Assembly: GCA_934621505.1 (NCBI GenBank)
Contig: CAKTUU010000002.1
Location: 62,001 to 126,000, forward strand
Direction: 5' to 3'
Origin: an uncultured Clostridia bacterium
GTDB lineage: Bacteria; Bacillota; Clostridia; Christensenellales; Aristaeellaceae
Length of the DNA: 64,000 nucleotides
A model generated the notes under the pieces. It saw only the letters and a program-made list of their open reading frames with translations, ran no database searches and was not told the origin of the DNA. Each line of letters opens with the position of its first letter. Position 1 is the first letter of the stretch. Shown here piece by piece: positions 23,786 to 31,723 of the stretch. Position numbers and translations under genes: made by a program.

Positions 23786-24523
23786 TTACAGCCCGCGCAG
23801 CCGCCGCCAGCGAATCAGCCCCTGGGCGACGGCCTGCCCAAACTGCAGCTGATACGCCGGGTCCAGCAGCATTTTCTCCTCCTGAGCGTTGCTGATGAAG
23901 CCGCATTCCACCAGCGCCGATGGCAGCGGGCCCCGCAGCACATAATAGTCCCCCGCCAGGGCGCTGCGTTCTCTGGCGGGATGCAGGGAATCGATGATGG
24001 CGGCCTGCAGGGTTTCGGCCAGGACTTTTCCTTCTTCCGCCCCGCGCTGGTAAAACACCTGGGGGCCCTGCTCCCGGCGGCTGCGGTATTCGTTCATATG
24101 AATGCTTAAAAACACCTGGGCTCCCGCTTCACCGGCCAAGTCCACACGCCGCTGCAAATCCTGCCGCTTGCGGGCGCGGGTGGCCGTATCCCCGTCCGCC
24201 AGGCATACGTCCTGCCGCCGGGTCAGCACCACCTGAGCGCCGTGGTCCAAAAGCGCCTGCTCGATGCTCAGGGCCATTTGCAGGGTGATTTCCTTTTCCC
24301 ACAGGCCGCTTTCCAGGGCTCTGGCCCCGCCGTCATAACCGCCGTGGCCCGGGTCCAGCGCCACCACCAGCCCGGCCAGCTCCTGGTCCGCCGGCACGTC
24401 CGCCTCCACGGGCACGGCGGGCTGTGCTGACAGCCCCGCGGCGCAGATCAGCAGGGTGAGCAGGACGCACATGCGCAGCCGGCCACGTTTCTTTGTTACA
24501 AAATCCTCAACAAACTGTTTCAT
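23786..24523 (-). CDS. cwlD: N-acetylmuramoyl-L-alanine amidase, CwlD-like
   Basis: The start at 24523 (MKQFVEDF) follows GGGGAGGT; an in-frame ATG at 24541 has no such site. The 245-residue product has a membrane anchor or signal segment (about residues 19-34) and an Amidase_3 domain: zinc site VALDPGHGGYDGGA, catalytic EKEITLQMAL, FLSIHMNEY and ALVECGFISNAQEE. In spore formers CwlD prepares cortex muramic lactam. Whether this organism sporulates is not shown here, so a general wall amidase remains possible. Confidence 0.87.
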   Translation of the reverse strand: MKQFVEDFVTKKRGRLRMCVLLTLLICAAGLSAQPAVPVEADVPADQELAGLVVALDPGHGGYDGGARALESGLWEKEITLQMALSIEQALLDHGAQVVLTRRQDVCLADGDTATRARKRQDLQRRVDLAGEAGAQVFLSIHMNEYRSRREQGPQVFYQRGAEEGKVLAETLQAAIIDSLHPARERSALAGDYYVLRGPLPSALVECGFISNAQEEKMLLDPAYQLQFGQAVAQGLIRWRRLRGL

Positions 24524-24839
24524 GTGGAAACCTCCCCTCATGGGCCTGTGGGGTTTTCATCATGTGGAAAACACCGTTTAACGCTATTCGCCTGGGGAGG
24601 AATTCATGCAGACTTTCCACACTTTCCACATGGTTTTCCATGCAAAAGAGGCTTATTTTGCAAAAGAAACGGCTTTTATGTGGAAAAACGGCCTATGAAA
24701 ACCAGATGTGGACGGAAAGTTTTCCACATAGAGGACGGATGTGGAAATGCATGGGCAAAACGTGTGAAAAATGTGGAAAACTCGTGGAAAAGCTTCATAA
24801 TTTTGATGCGGACAATACGATTTTCTTAACTTTTCCACA
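24523..24839 (+). promoter_or_regulatory. Cluster of DnaA-box-like nonamers (TTTTCCACA)
   Basis: Five exact TTTTCCACA or TGTGGAAAA nonamers lie at 24563-24571, 24679-24687, 24720-24728, 24772-24780 and 24831-24839. Single-mismatch copies are at 24523-24531, 24613-24621, 24622-24630, 24740-24748 and 24783-24791. They occur in both orientations and match the DnaA-box pattern TTWTNCACA. The stretch is more A+T-rich than its surroundings, and an A/T run follows the last box (24840-24857). Genes diverge from this gap. It may be oriC or another DnaA-binding locus; a repeated operator for cwlD is the alternative. Confidence 0.6.
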
Positions 24840-24919
24840 CAAAAAATTTCAAATTTATGGAAGGGATTCGACGCTGCAGAAAAGAAAATAGATAGGAAAA
24901 ACACCCATTAGAAGGATGA

Positions 24920-26191
24920 ATGATGAAAAAGATTCTGTGTGTTCTACTGACCATTCTGCTGAGCTTGAACGGCCTTGCGGCCTATGCCCAGGAGCCCGCG
25001 CCCACCCGGCGGACGCTGCAGTCCGGCAGCCGGGGCGACGATGTGCTGACGATGAAGCGCCGCCTGCGGGAGCTGAATTACTTTTCCACGGACGATTTGA
25101 ACGACCGGTTCAACCAGTCCACGGAAAAGGCTGTGAAACAGTTTCAAAAGGAAAACGGGCTGAAGCAGACCGGAAAGGTAGACGGGGAACTGTGGGCGCT
25201 GCTGTTTTCTGATCAGGCGGCGGCCCATGCGGACCCGACCCCTACCCCCAAGCCCACGCCCAAGCCGACCAAAGCGCCGCCCGCCGCCACGCCGGTGCCC
25301 ACCGCGCCGCCCATTGCCACGCCAGCGCCGCAGGTGGACTGGCCCCAGCGGGACGAGGAGGGCTACCTGCTGGAGGGTGAGCCCTTTGTTTACGAAAACG
25401 ATGAGGAAGGCTACTGGGCCTATCTGAGCGCCAGCCTGCAAATCATCATTCAGCGCTGCCATGACGACGACATTCCCCTGACCTGGTTTGAAACCGACAT
25501 CCGCATGCGGGACGGAGAGCGTTTTTTAAGCGTGGAAACCAACCCCAAACGTCCGGGAACCCGGTTTCGCTACCCGTATGACATTGCCACGGACAATCAT
25601 TTTGTGCTGGGGTTCAGCGACGACTTTTACGGCCACCGCATCAACCGGGGCCAGACCATCGGCGTTGTTATCCGGGACGGCCAGGTGATTGGCGACAGCA
25701 CCTACCGCAAGCGGCTGCACAATCTGCCCAATCTGGATATACTGGCCCAGTTTGAGGACGGTACGCTGAAGGCCTATTATTCCTATGAGTATAGCGCGCA
25801 GGAATTGCTGGACATGGGCGTGGTGAACGTATTCTGCTTTGGTCCCGTGCTGATTCGGGACGGCGAAATTGACCCGCTGGTTTTGCAAAAGTACTACGAA
25901 ACCAAATCGCCCCGTCAGGCTCTTGGCATGATTGGGCCGGGACACTACCTGCTGCTGTCAGTGCAGGGCCGCATGAAGGAAAGTGCGGGCACCGGCCTGA
26001 TTCGCATGGCGTACATGCTGAAGGAGCGGGGCGTAACCGAGGCGCTGAATCTGGACGGGGGCAATACCATGGCGCTGGTCTTTCGCGGGCGCATGCTGAA
26101 CAAGCTGGCGACATGGAAAAACAAAAAATTTGTCCGCACGGTTACATCGCTGATTGGCGTAGGCGTTGACCCGGCGGTGGAAAGCCGTTAA
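24920..26191 (+). CDS. Secreted peptidoglycan-binding protein with NAGPA (phosphodiester glycosidase) domain
   Basis: 423 residues. The signal peptide (1-23) ends at AAYA-QE. A PG_binding_1 module follows (about residues 30-95, LQSGSRGDDVLTMKRRLREL). Then comes a Thr/Pro/Lys linker (PTPTPKPTPKPTKAPP) and a C-terminal NAGPA-type domain with GQTIGVVIRDGQV and the signature VTEALNLDGGNTMALVFRG. NAGPA enzymes cleave GlcNAc-phosphodiester bonds in sugar polymers. The domain order suggests a wall-associated glycosidase. GAAGGA stands before the ATG at 24920. Confidence 0.85.
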   Translation: MMKKILCVLLTILLSLNGLAAYAQEPAPTRRTLQSGSRGDDVLTMKRRLRELNYFSTDDLNDRFNQSTEKAVKQFQKENGLKQTGKVDGELWALLFSDQAAAHADPTPTPKPTPKPTKAPPAATPVPTAPPIATPAPQVDWPQRDEEGYLLEGEPFVYENDEEGYWAYLSASLQIIIQRCHDDDIPLTWFETDIRMRDGERFLSVETNPKRPGTRFRYPYDIATDNHFVLGFSDDFYGHRINRGQTIGVVIRDGQVIGDSTYRKRLHNLPNLDILAQFEDGTLKAYYSYEYSAQELLDMGVVNVFCFGPVLIRDGEIDPLVLQKYYETKSPRQALGMIGPGHYLLLSVQGRMKESAGTGLIRMAYMLKERGVTEALNLDGGNTMALVFRGRMLNKLATWKNKKFVRTVTSLIGVGVDPAVESR

Positions 26192-26195
26192 AATA

Positions 26196-26225
26196 AACCG
26201 GCCGTGAGTGCGCGGCCAGTTTTTT
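26196..26225 (+). terminator. Weak terminator between NAGPA and CapA genes
   Basis: GGCCG-TGAGTGCG-CGGCC (26200-26217) followed by AGTTTTTT. The five-pair stem is short, so read-through into the next gene is likely. Confidence 0.5.
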
Positions 26226-26246
26226 GGATAGGGGAGGGCGCTTTTT

Positions 26247-27329
26247 GTGCGAAAACGCTGCCTGATTTTGCTGGTGTGTTTGCTGCTTCCCTGGGGCGCA
26301 AGCGCCCAAACCCGCCTGTATACCTTTGCGGAGGACGCGGCGCCGGAGACGCTGCGGCAGGCGGATTACGCCGTGAACGATCAGGAGGTGGTCATTTCCC
26401 TCACCTTTGGAGGGGATTGCACCCTGGGCGGGGAAACGGCCTATGCGTCCTCCAGCCGCAGCTATGCCTCCCGGGTGGCGCAAAACGGTATGGATTGGCC
26501 CTTTCAGCAATTGCAAACCCTGTTTGCGGCGGACGACGCCACCATTGTAAATCTGGAAGGGGTTTTGTCCGCCAGCCGGGAAGGAAAGGTCAAAAAGAAA
26601 TTCAATTTTCTGGGGGATCCGTCCCTGGCGGGGGTGCTGACAGCCGGAAGCGTGGAAGGGGTTACCCTGGCCAACAACCATACGCTGGATTACGGGCAGC
26701 GCGGCTATGAGGACACCAAGGCGGCGCTGCTGGACGCGGCTGTTGCCTATGTGGACGAAACGACCCTGATGATTGTGGAAAAAGACGGTCAGCGGGTAGG
26801 CTTTACCGCGTCGGTGTTTTCCACCGGCAGCGGAATCCGGGAACGGTTGACCCGGCAAGTGGCGCTGCTGCGCGATTTGGGCTGCGGAGCCGTGGTGCAT
26901 TTGATGCACGCGGGCACGGAATACAAGGCCCGCTATTCCGCCCGGCAAAAGGGCATTGCCCAGGCGGCCATACAGGCCGGGGCGGATCTGGTGGTGGGCA
27001 GCCATCCTCATGTGGTGCAGGGGGCGGAGGTATACGACGGCGTGCCGGTGGTATACAGCCTGGGTAACCTGAGTTTTGGCGGGAATGGCAATCCCCGCGA
27101 TTATGATATGCTGCTGCTGTCCGTCCGGATTCACCTGTCCGGGGGCGAAAAGAAAAAGCTGGAATGGACGCTGTGGCCCGGGCGCGTCAGCAGTGAAAAG
27201 GGGCGCAATAATTTTCAGCCTGTGCTGTTGGATGGCGAGGAAGCCCGCCGGGTCATGGAAAAGGTTCAAAAGCGGTCCGATACCCCTCTTGAACCCTATC
27301 AGGAGGGCTTGGGAGCCGTTCAGAAGTAA
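26247..27329 (+). CDS. CapA-family (PGA_cap) secreted metallophosphatase-like protein
   Basis: GTG at 26247 behind GGGAGGG. The 360-residue product has a signal peptide (1-20, ending ASAQ). The CapA fold is marked by ISLTFGGDCTLGG (first metal site), ATIVNLEGVL, TLANNHTLDYG, VVHLMHAG and VVGSHPHVVQGAEVYDG, then YSLGNLSFGG. CapA proteins were first linked to poly-gamma-glutamate capsules, but this is a broad family; no pgsB/C genes are nearby. It follows the NAGPA gene, and both are probably envelope proteins expressed together. Confidence 0.85.
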   Translation: MRKRCLILLVCLLLPWGASAQTRLYTFAEDAAPETLRQADYAVNDQEVVISLTFGGDCTLGGETAYASSSRSYASRVAQNGMDWPFQQLQTLFAADDATIVNLEGVLSASREGKVKKKFNFLGDPSLAGVLTAGSVEGVTLANNHTLDYGQRGYEDTKAALLDAAVAYVDETTLMIVEKDGQRVGFTASVFSTGSGIRERLTRQVALLRDLGCGAVVHLMHAGTEYKARYSARQKGIAQAAIQAGADLVVGSHPHVVQGAEVYDGVPVVYSLGNLSFGGNGNPRDYDMLLLSVRIHLSGGEKKKLEWTLWPGRVSSEKGRNNFQPVLLDGEEARRVMEKVQKRSDTPLEPYQEGLGAVQK

Positions 27330-27428
27330 GCAGCGGACTGGGAGCAAGGCATTCCTGCCGCTAAGACGGTAAAATTTAAAAACAGCTTTCAATGAAAAGC
27401 CGTGTGCTTTATCACCCGGGAGGCAAGC

Positions 27429-28010
27429 ATGAAAAACATATTGATCGTTCTTGGCGGCGGCAGGCCGAAGGGAAATACAAGACAGCTGGCGGACGCTTTT
27501 GCGCAGGGGGCCCGCGACGCGGGTCATCAGGTGGAGATTGTTTCGCTAAACCAGGTGGAAGTCAGAGACTGCACCGGCTGTAACGCTTGCCGGTATGGCA
27601 AACCCTGCGTGCAAAAGGACGGCTTCAACGACCTGGTTCCCAAAATCAAAGCGGCGGATCTGCTGGTTTTTGCCTCGCCGCTGCTGTTTTGGACGCTTTC
27701 CTCCAAAATCAAAGCCTTTATTGAGCGCTTTTATTGCCTCGCGGAAAAAGACGAAAACCCGCCCTGCGGCCGCTATGAGAAATATCCGGTAAAGGACGCC
27801 GCCTTGCTGATGACGTCGGCGGACGATTATTTTTGGACCTATGAACAGGCCGTGTCGTACTATCAGTTTGCCGTCATTCATTATATCGGGTTTCACGACA
27901 GGGGCATGGTGCTGGCGGGCGGCTGCGGGGACACCAATGGAAAGCCCTGCATCAGCCAGACAGACCACCTGAAAACGGCTTACGAGTTTGGAAAAAATCT
28001 TTACCAATGA
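27429..28010 (+). CDS. NAD(P)H-dependent FMN reductase / flavodoxin-like oxidoreductase
   Basis: ATG 27429 with GGGAGGC upstream gives 193 residues. The flavodoxin-fold FMN loop LGGGRPKGNTRQLADAF (near residues 8-24), the CTGCNACRYGKPC cysteine cluster, and the ADLLVFASPLLFWTLSSKIK segment match the NADPH-dependent FMN reductase family common in anaerobes, with an iron-sulfur-flavoprotein-like Cys pattern. The electron partner is unknown. A strong terminator follows at 28037, so this is probably a single-gene unit. Confidence 0.82.
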   Translation: MKNILIVLGGGRPKGNTRQLADAFAQGARDAGHQVEIVSLNQVEVRDCTGCNACRYGKPCVQKDGFNDLVPKIKAADLLVFASPLLFWTLSSKIKAFIERFYCLAEKDENPPCGRYEKYPVKDAALLMTSADDYFWTYEQAVSYYQFAVIHYIGFHDRGMVLAGGCGDTNGKPCISQTDHLKTAYEFGKNLYQ

Positions 28011-28036
28011 GTGTTTTTCTTATAGGGATAGAATAA

Positions 28037-28071
28037 AGGAGACTGCTGGCTCGCGGCAGTCTCCTCTTTTT
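28037..28071 (+). terminator. Terminator after the FMN reductase gene
   Basis: Perfect 10-bp stem AGGAGACTGC/GCAGTCTCCT (28037-28046/28056-28065) followed by CTTTTT. Confidence 0.9.
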
Positions 28072-28130
28072 ACGCCCTGCGTTTTTCGCTGCAAACCGCA
28101 GCGTGCTTCCGTCAGGAACCCCTGTACGCT

Positions 28131-28328
28131 TCATTCATCTCCAGACACTTTCTTGCCAGTAAGCTCCGCAACAGCGCCATTGTTTCTTTCGTATTCGTCC
28201 AGGTGCCGTATCAGGATATATTCGATGTAATTGGTCATGGAGCGGTGCTCAATAGTCGCCAATCGGCCGATTTTCTCATAGGTTTCTTCACCAAGCCGCA
28301 GCGTGAAAACGCGCTTGTTTGTGGCCAT
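28131..28328 (-). CDS. Small ribbon-helix-helix DNA-binding protein
   Basis: 65 residues, preceded by AGGAGGAAG. KRVFTLRLGEETYEKIGRLATIEHRSMTNYIEYIL has the alternating strand and two-helix pattern of Arc/CopG-type regulators, with a short acidic tail. Such proteins are repressors or antitoxins; no toxin gene is adjacent. It faces the XRE gene at 28463 head to head, a typical regulatory switch arrangement. Confidence 0.65.
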   Translation of the reverse strand: MATNKRVFTLRLGEETYEKIGRLATIEHRSMTNYIEYILIRHLDEYERNNGAVAELTGKKVSGDE

Positions 28329-28392
28329 TTTCTTCCTCCTGTACAGTTATGGTTCTATTGTACTCTGTTTTGGTGTATGTGTATGCTACCAC

Positions 28393-28421
28393 TTGACAGC
28401 ATTCTGATATCATTTTATGAT
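28393..28421 (+). promoter_or_regulatory. Promoter of the XRE regulator
   Basis: TTGACA (28393-28398), 17-base spacer, TATGAT (28416-28421), 42 bases before the start codon. Confidence 0.8.
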
Positions 28422-28462
28422 GAACAAAAGGAAAATTCAGGGATGAAAAGGAGCATTTCAGC

Positions 28463-28759
28463 ATGGATTATCAGTTATTGGGCCGGCGAATCCACGAACT
28501 GCGCATGCAGCGCGGCTGGACGCTGCAAGAGCTGGCGCGGGAGGCGAAGCTTTCTCTTTCCTTTATGGGACACATTGAACGCGGAACCCGAAAACCCAGT
28601 CTGGAAACCATTGTGCGGCTGGCGCAGGTATTTGGCGTATCGATCGACAGTTTGCTGCTGCCAGACCGTGTTCCGGCCAACCGTAACTATGCGGCGCAGG
28701 AACTGCTGAAGGCGGCGCTGGCCCTCTGCCAGCAGGAAGAATCAACCAAAAACACTTGA
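28463..28759 (+). CDS. XRE-family helix-turn-helix regulator
   Basis: 98 residues. The HTH_3 domain covers about residues 5-62: LGRRIHELRMQRGWTLQELA, then AKLSLSFMGHIERGTRKPS as the recognition helix, then LETIVRLAQVFGVSIDSLLL. A short helical tail may dimerise. It is divergent from the RHH gene and ends inside the next promoter (28756-28785), so it could affect the ylxM-ffh operon; that is inference. Both small regulators could be remnants of a mobile element, but no integrase is seen. Confidence 0.82.
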   Translation: MDYQLLGRRIHELRMQRGWTLQELAREAKLSLSFMGHIERGTRKPSLETIVRLAQVFGVSIDSLLLPDRVPANRNYAAQELLKAALALCQQEESTKNT

Positions 28760-28785
28760 CAAGCCGGCGTGACGGGGTGTATACT
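28756..28785 (+). promoter_or_regulatory. Promoter of the ylxM-ffh operon
   Basis: TTGACA (28756-28761), 18-base spacer, TATACT (28780-28785). It overlaps the XRE stop codon (28757-28759). Confidence 0.82.
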
Positions 28786-28831
28786 GGTCAGGCTGTCAAG
28801 GAAAAATGCTTGATGGCAGGAGGGCACATCC

Positions 28832-29248
28832 GTGAAATCGTTGGACGCTCAGGGAACCGAACGCCTGGAAAAAAGCGTGGAAACCGGCAATCTGTGCGCC
28901 TTTTACGGCGGCCTGCTGACCAGCCGTCAGCTGGAGGCCCTGCGCCTGCACTACGAGGAGGATTACACCCTGGGTGAAATCGCCGAGCAGCTGGGCGTAA
29001 GCCGTCAAAATGTTCACGAACTGATTGCCCGTTCCATCCAGAAATTGCAGCGCTACGAGGACGCGCTGGGGCTGGTGGCCCGGTCCAAGGCGACCGTCCG
29101 CAGCCTGAACCGGGTGCGGGCGTTGATTCGCAAATCCGCCGCCATGACGGACGATTTGAATCAGCGCGGTTGTCTGGACGAGGCCTCCCGCATGATTGAA
29201 ACCATCATCCGCCAACAGGAAGGAGAGGAAAGCGAACATGGCATTTGA
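28832..29248 (+). CDS. ylxM: YlxM-like helix-turn-helix protein of the signal recognition operon
   Basis: GTG 28832, eight bases after AGGAGG. 138 residues with a sigma-70 region 4-like domain: LLTSRQLEALRLHYEEDYTL, then GEIAEQLGVSRQNVHELIARS, then IQKLQRYED. YlxM proteins (UPF0122) are encoded next to ffh or ftsY in Firmicutes and modulate the signal recognition particle pathway. The end overlaps ffh by 11 bases. Confidence 0.9.
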   Translation: MKSLDAQGTERLEKSVETGNLCAFYGGLLTSRQLEALRLHYEEDYTLGEIAEQLGVSRQNVHELIARSIQKLQRYEDALGLVARSKATVRSLNRVRALIRKSAAMTDDLNQRGCLDEASRMIETIIRQQEGEESEHGI

Positions 29249-30560
29249 AGGCTTAAGCCAAAAGCTGTCCAGCGCGCTCTCCAAGCTGACCGGCCGCGGC
29301 AAGCTGACGGAGCAGTCGGTCAAGGAGGGCATGCGCGAGGTGCGCATGGCCCTGCTGGAAGCAGACGTAAACTATCTGGTGGTCAAGGATTTTTGCAAAA
29401 AGGTAACCGACCGCTGCGTCGGCCAGCAGGTGCTGGACAGCCTGTCCCCCGCCCAGCAGGTAATCAAAATCGTCAACGAAGAAATGACCGCTTTGATGGG
29501 CTCCGAAAGCGCCCGTCTCACCTGGTCCTCCAGCGTGCCCACCATTTATATGCTGTGTGGCCTGCAGGGCGCGGGTAAAACCACCATGGCCGCCAAGCTG
29601 GCCAATTATCTGCAAAAAACCGGCAAAAAGCCTTTGCTGGCGGCCTGCGATATTTACCGTCCCGCCGCTATTCAGCAGTTGCAGGTGGTGGGCAAACAGG
29701 TAAATGTGCCTGTGTATGAGCACGGCACTCAGGACCCTGTCAAAACCGCTCAGGAGGCCATCGAGTACGCCCGCCATTACGCACGGGATGTGCTGATTAT
29801 CGATACCGCCGGCCGCCTGCACATCGACACCCAGCTGATGGAAGAGCTTCGCCGCATCAAGGCTGCCGTGAAGCCGCAGGAAATTCTGTTTGTGGTGGAC
29901 GCCATGACCGGCCAGGACGCCGTAAACGTGGCCAAAACCTTTGATCAGGAACTGGGCATCGACGGCGTTATTCTCACCAAGCTGGACGGCGATACCCGCG
30001 GCGGCGCGGCCCTGTCCATCAAGGCCGTGGTGGGCAAGCCCATCAAATTCAGCGGCACCGGCGAAAAGCTGAGCGATATCGAGCCCTTCCATCCGGACCG
30101 TATGGCCAGCCGCATTCTGGGCATGGGCGACGTAATGACGCTGATTGAAAAGGCTCAGGAGGCCTTTGACGGCGAGGAAGCGGAAAAGCTGGCCAAAAAG
30201 GGCATGCAGGAACTGACCCTGGACGACTTTTTGAGCCAGATGCAGCAGATGAAAAAAATGGGCGGCCTGCAAAGCATGCTGAGCATGCTGCCCGGTATGG
30301 GCGCAAAGCTGAAGGACGTTGAAATTGACGACGACGCCATGAAAAAGCCGGAGGCCATCATCCGCAGCATGACCCCCCGGGAACGCCGCAACCCAGGTAT
30401 CCTGAACGCCAGCCGCCGCAAGCGCATCGCCGCAGGCAGCGGCACCACCGTGCAGGATGTAAACGCGCTGGTGCGCCAGTTTGAACAGGCCCGCGACATG
30501 ATGAAAACCATGATGAAGCGCGGCAAAAAAGGCCGTATGGGCATGCGGATGCCCTTCTAG
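29238..30560 (+). CDS. ffh: Signal recognition particle protein
   Basis: 440 residues from ATG 29238. The N domain begins MAFEGLSQKLSSALSKL. The SRP GTPase G domain has the P-loop LCGLQGAGKTTMAAKL, DTAGR, and ILTKLDGDTRGGAAL. The Met-rich M domain (LSQMQQMKKMGGLQSML, SMTPRERRNP, and MMKTMMKRGKKG) binds signal peptides and SRP RNA. It delivers nascent membrane and secreted proteins to FtsY. No ffs RNA gene was found in this window. Confidence 0.97.
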   Translation: MAFEGLSQKLSSALSKLTGRGKLTEQSVKEGMREVRMALLEADVNYLVVKDFCKKVTDRCVGQQVLDSLSPAQQVIKIVNEEMTALMGSESARLTWSSSVPTIYMLCGLQGAGKTTMAAKLANYLQKTGKKPLLAACDIYRPAAIQQLQVVGKQVNVPVYEHGTQDPVKTAQEAIEYARHYARDVLIIDTAGRLHIDTQLMEELRRIKAAVKPQEILFVVDAMTGQDAVNVAKTFDQELGIDGVILTKLDGDTRGGAALSIKAVVGKPIKFSGTGEKLSDIEPFHPDRMASRILGMGDVMTLIEKAQEAFDGEEAEKLAKKGMQELTLDDFLSQMQQMKKMGGLQSMLSMLPGMGAKLKDVEIDDDAMKKPEAIIRSMTPRERRNPGILNASRRKRIAAGSGTTVQDVNALVRQFEQARDMMKTMMKRGKKGRMGMRMPF

Positions 30561-30638
30561 GCCGCCTTATCCCCCGCTGACGATCACCCACGGTGATTTC
30601 AGATACATGTACTTTAGAATATTAGGAGGAAACCAGTC

Positions 30639-30887
30639 ATGTCTGTAAAGATTCGTTTGAAGAGAATGGGTATGAAGAAAAAGCCTTTCTACCGTGTTGT
30701 GGTCGCCGACGAGCGCAGCCCCCGCAACGGCCGCTTCATCGAGGAAATCGGCTACTATGATCCCATGACTGAGCCCGCCACCGTCAAAATTGACGCGGAA
30801 AGCGCCAAGAAGTGGCTGCAGAACGGCGCTCAGCCCACCGATACCGCCCGTGCCCTGCTCAAGAAGAGCGGCGTCATCGAGGGCTAA
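30639..30887 (+). CDS. rpsP: 30S ribosomal protein S16
   Basis: 82 residues, standard length, starting [20 protein letters not shown] and containing [30 protein letters not shown] lies upstream of ATG 30639. In the usual Firmicute order it follows ffh and precedes khpA and rimM. Confidence 0.97.
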   Translation: MSVKIRLKRMGMKKKPFYRVVVADERSPRNGRFIEEIGYYDPMTEPATVKIDAESAKKWLQNGAQPTDTARALLKKSGVIEG

Positions 30888-30892
30888 GACCG

Positions 30893-31120
30893 ATGAAAGA
30901 ATTGGTTGAATACGTAGCCCGCTCGCTGGTGGACAACAAGGACGCCGTGCGGGTGGAGGAAACTGTGGGGCCGGAAGCCACCATTCTGGAACTGCATGTA
31001 GCGCCGGAAGATATGGGCAAGGTGATCGGCAAGCAGGGGCGTATCGCCAAGGCGATCCGCGCTGTGGTGCGCGCCGCCACCGCCAAAAACGCAAAGCCCG
31101 TCTTTGTGGAAATTCAGTAA
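30893..31120 (+). CDS. khpA: KH-domain RNA-binding protein KhpA
   Basis: 75 residues, almost entirely a type II KH domain: LHVAPEDMGKVIGKQGRIAKAIR with the GKQG loop, then AVVRAATAKNAKPVFVEI. KhpA pairs with KhpB (Jag) in RNA binding tied to cell elongation and division in other Firmicutes. It starts six bases after rpsP, inside the same operon, and is followed by a strong terminator. Confidence 0.92.
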   Translation: MKELVEYVARSLVDNKDAVRVEETVGPEATILELHVAPEDMGKVIGKQGRIAKAIRAVVRAATAKNAKPVFVEIQ

Positions 31121-31128
31121 ATCACACA

Positions 31129-31168
31129 GGGCGCACAAGCGCGTATGCGTTTTGTGCGCCCGTTTTTT
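31129..31168 (+). terminator. Terminator between khpA and rimM
   Basis: Perfect 10-bp stem GGGCGCACAA/TTGTGCGCCC (31129-31138/31152-31161) then GTTTTTT. It would separate rimM-trmD expression from the ffh-rpsP-khpA transcript. Confidence 0.85.
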
Positions 31169-31189
31169 GTCATGGGCAAAGGAGCTTGC

Positions 31190-31723
31190 ATGAAGCAGAA
31201 CTATCTTCTTCTGGGAGAGATTGTGCGTCCCCAGGGCATTCGCGGCGAGGTAAAGCTGCGCCACTACACGGACGACCCGGACCGTTTTTTGGATTTGGAA
31301 ACCGCTTATCTGCAAAAGGACGGCGCTTACCAGCCCGTGCGCGTTACCGGCGCACGGGTGCAAAAGGACGACGTTTACCTGACCCTGGAAGGGGTGGACG
31401 ACCGCAACGCCGCCGAAAAGCTGCGGGGCGTGCAGCTGTGGGTGGACCGCGCCCACGCCAAAGCGCTGGAGGAGGGGCAGGTTTATATCGCCGATATTCT
31501 GGGCGCGCAGGCCTACGACACCCAGGGCCGGCTGCTGGGAACGCTGACGGAGGTGCTTACCCCCGGCGGCGTGGATGTGTTTGTGTTCGCCACCCCCGAT
31601 GGCACGCTGATGGTGCCCGCCCTGAAGGACGTGCTGTTAACCCTGGACGCGGATCAGGGCCGCATTGTGCTGAACGATGAACGCCTGCCCGAGGTAGCGC
31701 TGTATGAGAATCGCCATTCTTAG
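31190..31723 (+). CDS. rimM: 16S rRNA maturation factor RimM
   Basis: 177 residues from ATG 31190 (GGAGCTTGC upstream). The N-terminal RimM domain (LLLGEIVRPQGIRGEVKLRH) and the C-terminal PRC-barrel (YIADILGAQAYDTQGRLLG, and PALKDVLLTLD) are both present. RimM assists 30S head assembly with S19. The end overlaps trmD by 20 bases. Confidence 0.95.
   Translation: MKQNYLLLGEIVRPQGIRGEVKLRHYTDDPDRFLDLETAYLQKDGAYQPVRVTGARVQKDDVYLTLEGVDDRNAAEKLRGVQLWVDRAHAKALEEGQVYIADILGAQAYDTQGRLLGTLTEVLTPGGVDVFVFATPDGTLMVPALKDVLLTLDADQGRIVLNDERLPEVALYENRHS

Noticed and set aside
24493..24891. Open frame through the DnaA-box cluster
   Set aside because: Its peptide is made of translated TTTTCCACA repeats with no domain; the nucleotide pattern explains it.
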